Assembly (NCBI GenBank): GCA_018292915.2
Contig: JACVVK020000012.1
Coordinates: forward strand, 3,656,001-3,720,000
DNA: 64,000 bases
Reading direction: 5' to 3'
Source: Batillaria attramentaria
Taxonomy: Eukaryota > Mollusca > Gastropoda > Batillariidae
In this document: piece by piece, positions 22,331 through 33,900 of the stretch
How positions within the stretch are numbered: position 1 is the stretch's first letter
Layout of the letters: each line of letters begins with the position of its first letter
Made by a program: the position numbers and the translations under genes
Notes under the pieces: model-generated
What the model was told of the DNA's origin: nothing
The model's input: only the letters and a program-made list of their open reading frames with translations
The model's database searches: none

Positions 22331-22597
22331 CCTTAAAGGCGCAACTTAATGGTGGGTCACTCCCGCCTCTCTTTGGTTTGAATACATAGTTTCAATTCAA
22401 AATGAAGGTAGGAGGAACTCCTTTGCTAGAACTGTCAAACCGTACCACTAGGGGAAAAACAAAACAAAGCAAAACACAACAACAACAGAAACTGCTAGTG
22501 TGCTTCATTAATCTGGTGGCATTATTTAGAGGAATTCAGAGTTCCTAAAGTTATCTCCCGTGCCCGAAATTCTGCCGTCTGGAGTTGCGCCTTTAGG
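22331..22597. mobile_element. MITE with TIR CCT(T)AAAGGCGCAACT
   Basis: CCTTAAAGGCGCAACTT at 22331-22347 and AGTTGCGCCTTTAGG at 22583-22597 are inverted with a single one-base gap. The 267-bp interior has no coding capacity. Superfamily not determined. Confidence 0.6.
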
Positions 22598-22599
22598 TG

Positions 22600-22662
22600 A
22601 ATATTAGATAGAATATTCCCAAGCATAGTGTCTTCGGCCTCAGAGATATTTTACTTTTTTTT

Positions 22663-22735
<73 letters not shown>

Positions 22736-23460
22736 GGGAGGGGGAGGGGGTAGCTATAGTTTTCCAGAAAGGTTCCACTACAACAAGGACGCTCAAACAA
22801 GACGCGTTTCACACCAGCAATCAACCCGTACTAAATTGAGCAATGTACCAAGTGTGTGTTTTGCCGGCTCGGCCCATAACCAGCCTGGTGCCAAGTGATC
22901 TTATCGGCGGCCCCTAAAGACTTAAGCTGTGCACTGGCCCATTCTTTTTTTTTTTTAAACAGTCACGGTCAAGCCCTAGTGATAAGTCCTGCCGTGTGCA
23001 GACCTGGTAACGAGGAAGGTTTCATTGTGTGCGAGAGCCGCTCGGATACACCTGTCAGGACCGTCCTTGTGTATGGCGTAAAGGAGTTTAGTGTGTGAGC
23101 ACTTTGCTGTCTTTATCGTCCCGGCTTCTGTGCGTCCGTAGGCGTGTTCTTATTTGGTGGTGAAAAAACAGTGAGGGAAATAGAATTTTTTTAAAGAATT
23201 AAATGTGTGAAAGTGTAAGAAGAACAAGTGAAGGAAATATTCGTCTGAGAGCAGTTTCGGGGTTTGTGAGACTCTGAAAATCGCAAGGAAAAAAAAAGGT
23301 AAAGTCTCTCTCTCTCTCTCTCTATGTTCGATCATTTTGCTTTTTTGTTTATTTGTTTGTTCTTCAAAACGGCAAGTTTGAAAATTGGTTGCAAGACCAA
23401 AACTTCCACCGTTTTCAAATAAAGTTATTTCAATTTCTCTCTCTCTCTCTCTCTGGGGCA
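22600..23460. other. No gene; microsatellites
   Basis: (TG)n at 22668-22731, (TC)n at 23304-23322 and 23438-23454. No supported gene. Confidence 0.45.
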
Positions 23461-23463
23461 AGC

Positions 23464-23478
23464 CAGTGATGTTGCTAG
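23464..23478. mobile_element. Putative hAT terminal inverted repeat (3' side of the hAT gene)
   Basis: CAGTGATGTTGCTAG shares its first nine bases with the TIR of the 3.2-5.0 kb element. It lies 283 bp beyond the stop codon of the hAT transposase gene. GGACATTTT motifs follow inward, as in the other element. No matching inverted end was found right of 27.1 kb. Confidence 0.5.
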
Positions 23479-23636
23479 AAAATTTTGCTTAAGGCCATTG
23501 TCTGATGGTGCTAAAAAAGTTTAGGACATTTTGAAAATGTTTGGGACATTTTATCCGCTAAACAAAAATCAAAGCAAAGCAAAATAAAACAATTAAAACA
23601 TAACCAAACACGGCTCTTTTGGTTCAAACATCTTTG

Positions 23637-23642
23637 TTTATT
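23637..23642 (-). terminator. Polyadenylation signal of the hAT gene
   Basis: TTTATT on plus (AATAAA on minus), about 105 nt after the stop codon. Confidence 0.5.
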
Positions 23643-23746
23643 GTTCAAAAATCATTTAGTGTTTGTCTCAATGCCCGCCAGTATCTAAAAAGACTGAGAA
23701 TGTGAGTGTGAAGATTGAGCTTCATGGGAATACTGGCTCACAGTCA

Positions 23747-26700
23747 CTAAACTTTCCTTGGTTTAGCCTTCTGCCAAGCACGCAAGGCTCTCAGTGGGTC
23801 AATGTTGCCATCATGAAGCTTCACGCGCAGCAACATGTCCTGGTGTTCCCCAGTGAGCCTATTCCTCAATTTGGTGAGAGTGAGGTTCTGTTGTGAGAAC
23901 ACTCTCTCACACCCCGCTGTGTGGACTGGGCTGGAAAGAGCCAGATGGGCAAGTTTCATCATGTTGGGAAAATGCTTCTGATGATTGATGGCAATCATTT
24001 CCCACAAAGACACAATATTGTCCCTTGGGTACTGTTCTGCCAGCACTGTCTCTTTCAGTTCCACCCACTCAGCTTGGGCTGACATGGCACACAGGATGGG
24101 TTTGGACTTTGCCTGCATTTTCACCTTGTCTTCCATGTACTCATGCACCTGCTCCTCACCAAAATGGTCAGTCAGCCTCTGTATGTCTTTGTTACCCCAC
24201 GTCTTGAGTTCAGCTTTGGACAGCACTGAAAGGGGGCGCATCCCAAGGACACCGAAGGCTGCCAGGAGGTCACAATCTTCTTGAAATCTAAAAAGCAGAA
24301 AAACAAGAGGGGGGGGGGGGGGGGGTGAAACAATTTCAAATATGACTGGTTTTTTTGTTTGTTTGTTTGTTTTTGTTTACAGTGCATGGTGTAACAGCTA
24401 GGAAATGTTTGGCAATATTCCATAAATAACGAGATAATATGATTTACTGTAATAAAGAAAAACATGATTTACTGTAATAATAAACAATCAAATGCCTTCT
24501 GAGAGAATGTACTTTTTCATTCCACTATTGATCTGGTGTACACCTCCGCTTGTATTTTGATACATGTACTCATATTTCTGAATGTACGATGTACCTGCTC
24601 TGTATGTTCTGAATGAGCTGCTGAATGAACTGGGTCTTGGTGCTGGTGATCTGGTCAGCAGGGCACCCTGTCACAGGATACTGTCCGTTGGCTCCATTGT
24701 AGATGTGGGCATCGGTATCCAGGTCTTTGTTCAGCTTCTGTTGATGAAAGCCATCTTCTTCCAACAGCTTCTCCAAGTCAGAAATGCAGTGATCAACTTT
24801 CACCTGCAAACAAAAACTGTTATTATCAGCTATGAACAATAATTATCACAGTATTTTTTTTTTTAATTTTCAGGTCCATTGTCATGACACCACACTTGTT
24901 TCCGGCCCATTGGTGTATTCACAAAGCTCTTGCCAAACCAAAGAAAACAATTCAAACAACAACAACAACAACGGATTTTTGTTTCAAATTGTCACATCAC
25001 AGGAATTCTGCCAGTGTGGCGTCACTCAGACTGTGTAACAAATTTTACCAGAAATACAATACTAAAGATAAGAATACAACATTACCTGGATCAGTGCAAC
25101 ATCAACATTCTCCTTCTGGAAGAACAGGTTCAGCTTTCCAATGATCGGGATAACGTCCATGAGGATGTATGTCATAGAGACAAATTTCTCTGTGGCAATC
25201 TGAAAGTATAATTTACACTGACTGAGGGTATGGTATGTGGATTATTTCATTTTGATGGAATTTCTTAGGTACACTACAATTGGAGCAGGAATCGAATACA
25301 GAATTTTTTTCTTTCTAAGTTTATTTTTGATTGTTGACAGTTGCTGCTGCAAATACTTGCCTACTTATAATGAAGAGTGAATTATGAGTGTTTATAAAAT
25401 AATGCAATAGGAACTAAAAGCGTTATAGGTTTTAGCTCACCTTGCTGCGTAGACCTGCTGCCTTTGGATCAGTCTGCTTGGCCTGGTCGTCCAAGTATGT
25501 GATCAGTGGCTCCAGAATCCTGTACACGGTCTCTAGTGCCTGAAAGAAAGAAAGCCAGCGCACACCATGGACCTCCTTGACTTTCAGTTGTGGGGAGTCG
25601 AGGATCTCCTGCACAGCCTCCAGCTTTGAACAGCGTGTCGAGGAAGCTTTGAAGTAATAGAAGAGGTCACAGAGTACTTTCTGGTAGTCATTCATGTACT
25701 TGATGTTGTCCGCAGCTTGGCTAGTGCACAAATTGAATCTGTGTGCTACGCAATGGACGTTCAATAGGTGGGGGTTCTCTCTCTTCAAAAGACCAGCCAC
25801 ACCCTCTTTCTTTCCAGTCATGACGCTTGCCCCATCGGAGCCCAGGCCCATGATTTTGTCAGCCATGATGCCTCTGGATTTCATTTGTTGAAGTAACTCA
25901 GCAGTGATTGCTCGACCTAGTACATAAAAACAAACAGAAAAGAAGAAAATCAATTGATCATATTCAAAGTAAAAGAATTATAAATTAATTGTGCAATGGT
26001 GTTATCAATAGTGAAACTAACTCCAGTTGTTTTCTTTTAGGAAGTTGTCGTCAAATTGTTATATAAACTAGAATGGCAAAGCCCTTATGACTCAAAAAAA
26101 AAAAAAAAAAAAAAAAACGAAACTCGTAACTAAGAGAAATTTATACAATTACCTGTGCCAGCTGCGATGGTGACATCCGTGACAAAGTGAGTTGTTGGCT
26201 TGGCTGTGGCTGGGTCAGTTATCTGAGCGCTGATCACCAGTCTTTTCTTCTGACTTATGTCTGTCGATTCATCTGTCAGCACAGTCACAAATGGAGAGGC
26301 TTGGAGTTTCTCCTTTACCTCTTCCTCAGCCACATCAGACATGGCACTCAAAAGTTCAATGGCGGTCCATCTTGACTTGTAGTCATTGGGCTTTCTTGCA
26401 GTTTTACCATCCCTTTTTGAATCTTCTTCATCACTGTCAGTTGCTGCTGTGGCTTCCTCTTCTGTCAGCTTGATATCAGGGGTGTTCAGATCAGAAAGTA
26501 GTTTTAGCATTGGCGTGAACTTGCAAATGGGGAGCCCCTCTTTCACCAGCCAGTTCATAACTTTAATCCTGACAATCATCCCCTTGCTCTTCTCACAAAG
26601 CACTATTTCCTCCATCTTCGCCTGGTTTTCCTGATCTTTGGGAACATTCACGGTGTTTTTGTGGTCCCTCCCCCCGATGTGGTCGTTCAGTGAAGACGTT

Positions 26701-27077
26701 TTGAAATTGCGGCAGCCTGTGGTGAAAACGTTCCTGCAGCCGGCGTTGACGCACGTTGCACAGTACATGGCCTGGCCATCGTACCTCAGCCAAGGGTGCA
26801 GGACCAGCCATTGTTTCTGAAAGCTCCTCACAGGCACAGGCTGAGACTTAACTTCCTCAGAGTCTTGAGCCGGTACTGAGCTGCCGCTTGTCTCTTCATC
26901 AGATTCCCGTTCGGGCCGTTCATTCCGAGTTCCAACTTCACTCGAATCACTGCTCTGCTCTGCAGGTGTCTCCTGTGGATCTGTGGGCGAAACAGCCGGA
27001 GTCCCCGAAACAGGCCGTGAAAACGCCGTTAGCAGCCCCTGGCCACGTATCAGTTTAGGCTTCTTCTTCGGTGGCAT
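23747..27077 (-). CDS. hAT transposase-like protein (ZNF862/ZMYM-like), five exons, intact
   Basis: Exons on minus: 27077-26153, 25916-25441, 25199-25086, 24803-24595, 24287-23747. All junctions are GT..AG and the phases join into one 754-aa frame. A basic N-terminus and Ser/Glu-rich linker are followed by a TTF-type zinc finger at about 87-143 (PWLRYDGQAMYCATC..LNDHIGGRDHKN). The RNase H-like catalytic core has LTDESTD (D269), GLGSDGASVM (D336), the VHCVAHRFNL CxxH motif and HGVRWLSF. The hATC dimerisation region has HTAGCERVFS (E702) and KLRNRL near the end. The D, D, E triad is therefore complete. Such proteins are either active hAT transposases or domesticated nuclear factors (ZNF862-like). 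One putative TIR lies at 23464, but the partner end is missing, so mobility is uncertain. A start at the Met of MPPKKKPK gives a plausible nuclear N-terminus. Confidence 0.9.
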
Positions 27078-27640
27078 CGCTGTGTTAAAAAAGAAAACAG
27101 CACGCTTCGAAACGGGCCACTCGAAAACGAAAGCAGAGCAGACGACACTTTCACTTCCGGCAAAGCATATCAGGGGAAGTCACTCTCGCTACTGCGTAAC
27201 CGGTGACAAGCGCGAAGACCGGCGGCGTCGTATCGGTTTGTTTATAAACTTTCGGTCTCCCGGCCGCGGCAAGTAGCGAATCCGATTTTTATTTTCAAAC
27301 TGTCATAGCATGGTTGATCGGCTGGCCGATCGGGACATAAAGCTTTAAGACAGTTGGCCGATCAGAGCAAGACAACTTCGGACATTTTGGACAACTTTCG
27401 GCATATGGCCGAAGGGCCGACCATAACGACATCCCTGGCAAGCCTGTGGAATCTACTTCCTCTTGTGTCGACCGCCCTTTCAATATCCCGTTTCCAGAAC
27501 AAGTCTTTACAATTCAAACACAATTATATAGTTAGACTTTCACGCTGTCTGATGTCGCACACTTAAAAACAAAAATTATCACGTACAGTGTTTTGTAAAC
27601 TTTCAGTAATTCGTTTGTTTTGTACCAAAAAACGTCAGAT
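27078..27640. other. 5' flank of the hAT gene; no gene
   Basis: GC-rich just upstream of the start (27170-27275), which would suit a promoter, but no specific element was recognised. A GGCCGATC-type inverted motif recurs around 27310-27420. Confidence 0.35.
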
Positions 27641-28052
27641 ATAATAATAATAATAATAATAATAATGTGTATTGTATAGGCGCTTTACCCAATTTCACGA
27701 ATCGGCTCAAAGCGCCGCGAACTGAACCCAACACGCACGCTCACGTGAATCACACGCATTCTCTCACACACAGCACATAAACACATTACAATCACGTGGT
27801 GCGAAGGGTCAGCTCAGCTATTTGAATTTCGGAATTTAGAATTGCATTTATTTTTTTCAAATTTGGTGGGCTGAACATTTTCAAAGCAGAGGGGGAGGAA
27901 GCCGGAGTACCCGGAGAGAACCCCCGACGATCGGCCCGAATGAACGGTGCCACATACGAGAAGGAAAAATTCTTTGCCCGGAGTGGGACTCGAACCCCTG
28001 ACCTCTCGCATTGGTGACAAGTCTCTTAACCACTAGACCACCGACCACCGAT
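27640..28052 (-). mobile_element. tRNA-derived SINE (family B), reverse copy
   Basis: Read on minus, the head has GGTGGTCTAGTGGTTAAGAG (A-box-like) and GGTTCGAGTCCC (B box), as in an RNA polymerase III promoter. The body has GGCCGATCGTCGG and CTCTCCGGGTACTCCGGC. The 3' end is AGCGCC..(ATT)n at about 27640-27665 on plus. About 410 bp. It matches 30560-30966 along its whole length. Confidence 0.8.
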
Positions 28053-28059
28053 ATATTTC

Positions 28060-28795
28060 TCTTTTTTTCAGGGAGTTTGTTTGATTGTTTATTCGTTCGT
28101 CTTTTCCTAATGAACAATAGGAAAGTTTACTATGAGTGTCAACTGACCCAAGATATCTTCAGACACGGTGTGAAGTCGAACTGAATAAACTGGTTTTACT
28201 TTGCCAGGACCGATGACTGAAAGGCTTAGCACATTTTGCAACAACGTTGCGCATGACTATTCATACTGCAGACACGCATAAATTCAGTACATACACTGCT
28301 AAAGGCCTCGATTGATCAATCTTTACTAAGTGTCCCCGAGACGTGTTGGGCCTTATTCTTGCAGTGTCGGTTTTACTTCCGTCTTGTTCCGCTACTTAAA
28401 GTGCTTTATTTGACACTATACATGTGTTCAACACAGAACGGTCATAAATTATATGCAGGTGACCTATACCTTTGACAGGAACCTGGCTGGAGAGGCGCAC
28501 CAGCTCAGTCCGGCTTGCATTGCCTGCACAGCTAACTATGCTACGTTGGAAGGCAGGGTTCCTCCATCGAGGGAGGGGGGCAAAGGGGGAGGGAAGGGGG
28601 GGGGGGGAGTGGACGGTCGGACTGAGAAACTTGACAGCGAGGAGACTGCAGAGCCGCAGTGAAGGTGTGGGTAGCGTGGGGATTAAAAAACTGTTTCTCA
28701 TTCTTTCAAACCGGTTTCCGTTTCATATCAGGCGCACAGAAGCGCGCAACTAACGTGCAATCTACGCTGAAGGCTCGAACCCTCCTGCAACTGAA
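28060..28795. other. 5' flank of the 161-aa gene
   Basis: A poly(G)-rich stretch lies at 28575-28607. No other feature was recognised. The promoter and 5' UTR of the following gene must lie here. Confidence 0.4.
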
Positions 28796-31700
28796 ATGGC
28801 GTTCAGCTTAACGTTCCGAGGCATCCTTGACAACAACATCCGCCATGTTTACTCTGGCATGCCGGTCCAGATGAGCTACCGCCACTCGACAGAGTACCCC
28901 AACATGGATCAGCTGCGACAGAGGCGCGAAAACCAACAGCTGAAAGACTACGTTCTGAGAACATCGGAATACCAGTCAGACTATCAGTGTCTCATACCAA
29001 GAGCTCCTGCTTTCAGACTTCTGTCCAGGCATGAGGTGAGCCGGATATGTTAATAATAATAATGCTTATAGGGCGCCTATCCAGCCCCGGGGAGCGAGCT
29101 CTAGGCGTCTTACAATATAAACCCGAAGCTAAAAAAACAAACAAACAAAAAACAAACAAACTCACATTCACTCAACGTACACTACGCAAGAACAAATAAA
29201 AAAGCAAAAGAGCACAGTTTAAAGAACAGACAACACAAGTAAAAATGACAAAGGACAGGCAGAGACAGTTAAAAACGAAGAACAAGTACCAGTGATAAGA
29301 CCCAAAGCACAAGAATAGATTGGAATGGGCCAGATAAAACCTTACAAGATAGCAGTGGTGAGGAGCTAAAAGTAGGACTGACACTTTAAGACTTGCATAT
29401 TGACGCTCAGTTGGTGTAGTTCGCCCGCTAGGGGGTGCAAACTGATGTGTCCCGGTAATATGCAGGAGGAGCAAATGTACTCCAGCTCTCCACTCAGTGG
29501 GGCGATTGTATCCCGCCCTTCAGTCCGGTCAGCCCTCGCTATTTTCATCGAAAGGCTCGTTTTCGGAAAACGAAACGGTTCCAAATTATAACAGATACAA
29601 TACACGCACATATTTAATCACCATCTGATGGCTAAGTTACACTGATTAAACGACGTTAGCTGTCACTGACGTGACTTCAACTCGCGAGACCCAAATCTAG
29701 GATATTTTTGCACCCCGTCCCGCGCAGCTGGTGTATGTTTGCTCCCCGTGCAAATGACAGGTATTCACTTGCGGGCAAACTATACCAAATGAGCGATATG
29801 AATGCATACTATATACCATTTCTATAGCGTCAGGGTGCAGGTATGTACTGGGGTCAGCAGGCTGAATAGTGAAATTCGTCCCGGAACCCATCGACCGTCC
29901 ATTTAACTGAAGGCTAGTGAAGTTCCGGCAGAATTCAATTTGCCAAGTCGACCACGTTTGATTTATCATTGACTGAGAAGGACTCGTTACAGTGGTACAG
30001 ATGGCAGGACAACTCACGCAGTCAGGGGGGAACGGGAAAACCTTTGTCAGTGTCACAACTACTTGTACCAGTCATGATATCGCGATCTTTTGTAACAGAC
30101 GAGGCGTACATTCATTACATGCGATCGTAAGTTTCGAGTTCACGTTATTTGACAGGTGCAAAAAAAGCGGTATTGTTCAAATTATGTGAGGCATATATAC
30201 CTTGTGTCAAAGCTAAACAGACCACAGTAAGCTTGACGGCCCGCAAGACCACAAAAAGAATCAGCGATAAAAATCGTCGATGAACTGATCTTGCAATACA
30301 AACGGTGAATACACGGGGTATAGCCAAAATGGACTCAAAGCGTTTGAGGTGCTACTCACCTTCAATACTAGCACCGTCATGGACAGACTGAGTGTATTCA
30401 AACACTGAGCAGCACCGAGTGTTTCCATTTTCAAGTTTGAGCGAACTTCGGTCTGCCGGCATGAGACTGAGTAATGGGCCGACAACGATTGTGACTAACG
30501 CGTTACCGCGATGCAAAGACTACAACTACTACTACTGCTGCTACTACTACTACTACCACCTGTGTATTGTGTGGGAGCTTTACCCAATTTCTTGAATTGG
30601 CCCAAAGCGCCGCGACCTGCCTGAACCCAACACGCACGCTCTCGTGAATCACACGCATTCTCTCACACACTGGACACTGATGAACACATCGCACTGCAAT
30701 CACGTGGTGTGAAGGGTCAGCTCAGCTATTTAAGATTCGGAATTTAGAATAGCATTTAGTTTCAAATTTTGTGGGCTAAATAATTTCAAAGCCGAGGGGG
30801 TGGGGGGGGGGGGCAGCCGGAGTACCCGGAGAGAACCGTCGACGATCGGCCCGAATGAACGGTGCCACGTACAGGAAAGAAAAATTCTTCGCTCCGAGTG
30901 GGACTCGAACCTGACCTCTCGCATTGGTGGCGAAGTCTCTTAACCACTAAGTCACCGACCGCCCCCATGCATATGCATGCTCATATTTTCACAATGCTTT
31001 TCACGAGACCAGTCATTGTCGAAACCATTAAAGCGCGGTAGCACCGGAAACACTCCCACCCATTTCGGCTACATCCCGTGGAATAGAACCTTTCAGCGTT
31101 ACAGAGGTATCGAGACCTACATTTGACGTAACCAGAAAACACGGCCTAAGCGTTTGTCAAACACATGGTACTTAAAGCCTTTTTAAAAAAAAAAAAAATC
31201 CCCGACTGACGGTAGCTATTAATCACACTGACTGGGAAGTAGTTCTCGGTAACTCTATCTCGACAAAAATCCAGGGGAATCACCGGTGCAATGGCAAAAT
31301 ACAACAGCACTGATATGTGGAATAGCCCACCGTTGTGTTTAGAAAACTCAGTTGAGGTCGACGGGAGTTAAAGGGGCCAGGGTCACCATTTCAATACTCA
31401 CAAATCATTTCTTTGGAACTGTTTAGGTAATACGTGTACCACTGTTACAGGGTGACATTTAGCAGACAAAAACCGAAATATACGTCTGCTAACGTACTTT
31501 ACTTTCAGCAAGGGAGGCATGTTTGAAAGAAGTAGTATAAAAATTGCATATGGTTAACTGGGGCTTCACCTTCACAACACTTGGCTGCAGAGGTCCTATT
31601 CCAAATTTGTAAAGTGCGGAACTTCATACAGCGCTAGGAAAACGGGTTTCTACCAGTCAAAGGGAAGAAACTATCTTTAGTAATCTCCTGGGCAAAACTC

Positions 31701-32547
31701 CCGGTGTCGTAGAATATTTCGGAACCAGGATAAATCGGAACCGGTCCCCCCCCAAAATAGGATATTTCGGAACCATTCCCATTTATCCCGCACCTGGCAG
31801 ACAAAATTCATGTGGGCTAATGACCTTCTAGACGGTCCCGAAATATCCTGGTGGTCCCCAAATATCCTGTCACTAGAGTCAGGATAAATCGGAATGGTTC
31901 CGAAAAATCCTGCCACCAGGGTCAGGATAAATCGGAATGGTTCCCATTCGTCCGGTTCCGAAATACCCTGTGACACCGGCATAGAGTTGAAAACTGCAGA
32001 AGGTTACTGGAGTAATGCACTGAAGAGGTGAGTCTCCTAAACTTGGTGAGTAAATATTCGGGCTGAGCGGGGGAGGGGGGGGGGGGGGATGGAAAAATGA
32101 TACACAGCACGCGTCAGGGATGGCCCGCAGGTTACCTCACGGCTGATGTAGATTTTTCGGGCTCGCCTCAGTACTGGAGCGTGAGTGGATGTCCCAAACT
32201 TTACCGCATTTTAGTTACGTCTCACAAGATCACCCAGACTGATCATTCCACGCGCGTACGATTTTCTTAATTTCTAAATCATTCTCCCATTTCTTTGGTA
32301 GGTGGATGAAATAGTACAGCGAGTGGGGCGCCCCACAGCGTCGGCGACGCCACGTGCGGGGGCAACCAGCGACAATCGGGCAATGCAGCAGAAGGAGAAG
32401 TCCAACCCCAAGTACATGGGGCTGCGCAAAGTCTCGCGAGAAGAGATGGACGAGATCGTTCAGAGACTCTGCCGTCCAACCACGATGAGCACCATACGGG
32501 AACAGAGGCCTCAGCATCTGTCAGCTATGCCTGAAGTGCAGGCATAG
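28796..32547 (+). CDS. Unrecognised 161-aa protein with a duplicated EIVQR..RPT motif, two exons
   Basis: Exon 1 is 28796-29035 (ends CAT GAG|GTGAGC). Exon 2 is 32302-32547 (acceptor GGTAG|GTGGAT). The junction is phase 0 and gives 161 aa. There is no signal peptide, membrane segment or known domain. The protein is basic and Arg/Gln-rich. SRHEVDEIVQRVGRPTAS (residues 77-94) and SREEMDEIVQRLCRPTTM (about 124-141) are clear repeats of one another, and the first spans the splice junction. Such short repeated motifs in small soluble proteins recall axonemal microtubule-binding proteins, but that is a guess. The start is chosen because it is the first Met in frame and falls within AAATGG. An AATAAA lies 69 nt after the stop. 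Purifying selection is suggested only by the internal symmetry and clean splice sites. Confidence 0.72.
29040..29400 (-). mobile_element. Retroelement fragment in intron 1 of the 161-aa gene
   Basis: Right after the donor, TAATAATAATAATGCTTATAGGGCGCC resembles the reversed 3' end of the SINE/LINE tails seen at 19660 and 27640 (AT-trinucleotide run plus GCGC). The body (to about 29400) has no coding capacity. Boundaries are uncertain. Confidence 0.4.
30560..30966 (-). mobile_element. tRNA-derived SINE (family B), second reverse copy
   Basis: Co-linear with 27640-28052: GGTGACTTAGTGGTTAAGAG, then CAGGTTCGAGTCCC (B box slightly altered), then GGCCGATCGTCG and CTCTCCGGGTACTCCGGC. It ends at TTGGGCCAATTCAAG..(TAG/TAC)n near 30525-30560. 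It lies in intron 1 of the 161-aa gene. Confidence 0.78.
31701..31979. mobile_element. 279-bp MITE with 26-bp imperfect TIR
   Basis: Starts CCGGTGTCGTAGAATATTTC and ends ..GAAATACCCTGTGACACCGG; the two 26-bp termini agree at about 22 positions when inverted. The interior repeats GGATAAATCGGAATGGTTCC and GGATATTTCGG in both orientations, so almost the whole element can fold back on itself. It sits in intron 1 of the 161-aa gene. No coding sequence. Confidence 0.78.
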
Positions 32548-32615
32548 AACCAGTATTTCGCCGCTTCAATGAGCGTATGAATGTTACATAAACGAATTAA
32601 GAATTATGCTGAACG

Positions 32616-32621
32616 AATAAA
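32616..32621 (+). terminator. Polyadenylation signal of the 161-aa gene
   Basis: AATAAA, 69 nt downstream of the TAG stop. A second AATAAA at 33848-33853 could serve a longer 3' UTR. Confidence 0.55.
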
Positions 32622-32649
32622 ACACAGAGCATGGTATTTCGGGTCTAGG

Positions 32650-33900
32650 CAAACTGAAAGCCAGTGTACACCGCATTGACCTGATCCGTTGAACTTGAAC
32701 AAACAGGATACTGCTTTCAGCTCTGCTAGTCTCCTCAATCACGGCATTTCTTTCTTCTTATTTTGTAAAAATATTTTTTTCGGGGGGGGGGGGGGGGGTA
32801 GAGCCCATGGAAAGATAATCTTTACCAACTTGACAGCACTACCTGTGCTTACGAACGAAATGGCTTGGATGATTGTACAGTAAAATAATAATACTAAAAT
32901 GACAATACAATAACACAAATAATTTCTTTCACTGCGTTACAAGTCGACTGGGATGGACATTTCGTGTCTTTCAGCTTCACTGAGTGCGCACACATATATA
33001 GGCCTAGAGACGTCAACGTGTTCTGTGTCCATATGAGTGTGCCACCAGTCGTGTTGTTTTATTTGCTGCCTGTGATAAGAAATGTTCTCGAATAATCCAC
33101 AAACACAAGCCTCAGTTGGTACCCCTGCCACCCACGAGAGCTGTTTGTTGCTTCAGCTCCATACCGCACAGTATTACAAAACCCAGGGCACGAAATAAGA
33201 TTTGGTGAAAACAGTGTATCGCTATTAGTCGCCCGTGTTAGATTCATTGAGTTTCTTGTTGTTGTTATCGTTGTTCAAATGGAAAATGAATGCGATTTTC
33301 AGAACACTCGACGGTCAAAAGTTCTGTCACTTCAGTGTACTTTGCACATCTTCATCAGTTTTCAAGTCCTGTCGTTAACTGATTACTACTGCGCTTGTGA
33401 GCAAGTAAGGGAAGGAAGAGGCAAAATTCACTACCCAAGCTAGCTTATGCGTGCTGGTTTCCCCAGTTCCCAGGCAAGCTTCTGTTTTCTCTAGGACTGT
33501 GTGCCAACAGAAGAGGTTCGAGATAAGGAATCAGGCAAGGCGGGGAACGGGAGACAAATGCGAAAGCAGACTTGTGCACACAAAATTAATCGCTCGTGAT
33601 TATGTACCTTTGTAAATGTTTTTACATTTGTATGCTTTCCAAACATTATTGTTTTTGTTGTATCCAGGTTTTACGGTATGCAATATCTTGAACCCTTGTA
33701 CTGTTGAATGCAAAAGTACAGGGTCATCACTTGTTATCTGTTGTTAACGTTCTTTTTCTGTGCGTGACAAGATTACTGTTCATTTCTATGCAAGTACGGC
33801 CGTGTCATTTTTATGAATCTGCCTTGTGAATTCATAAACAAATGCAAAATAAAGACTGTTATGAGTGTTACACATGTACAAAAACAGCCTAATCATTTAA
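32650..33900. other. Possible 3' UTR or intergenic DNA
   Basis: A poly(G) run lies at 32780-32797. Otherwise unremarkable sequence without supported ORFs. Confidence 0.4.

Noticed and set aside
27955..28052. tRNA gene (reverse strand)
   Set aside because: A- and B-box sequences are present, but the anticodon and acceptor stems do not close and the sequence continues into a SINE body repeated at 30.6 and 51.0 kb.
27078..28800. Right-hand TIR of the hAT gene
   Set aside because: I searched for the inverse of CAGTGATGTTGCTAG and found no convincing match.
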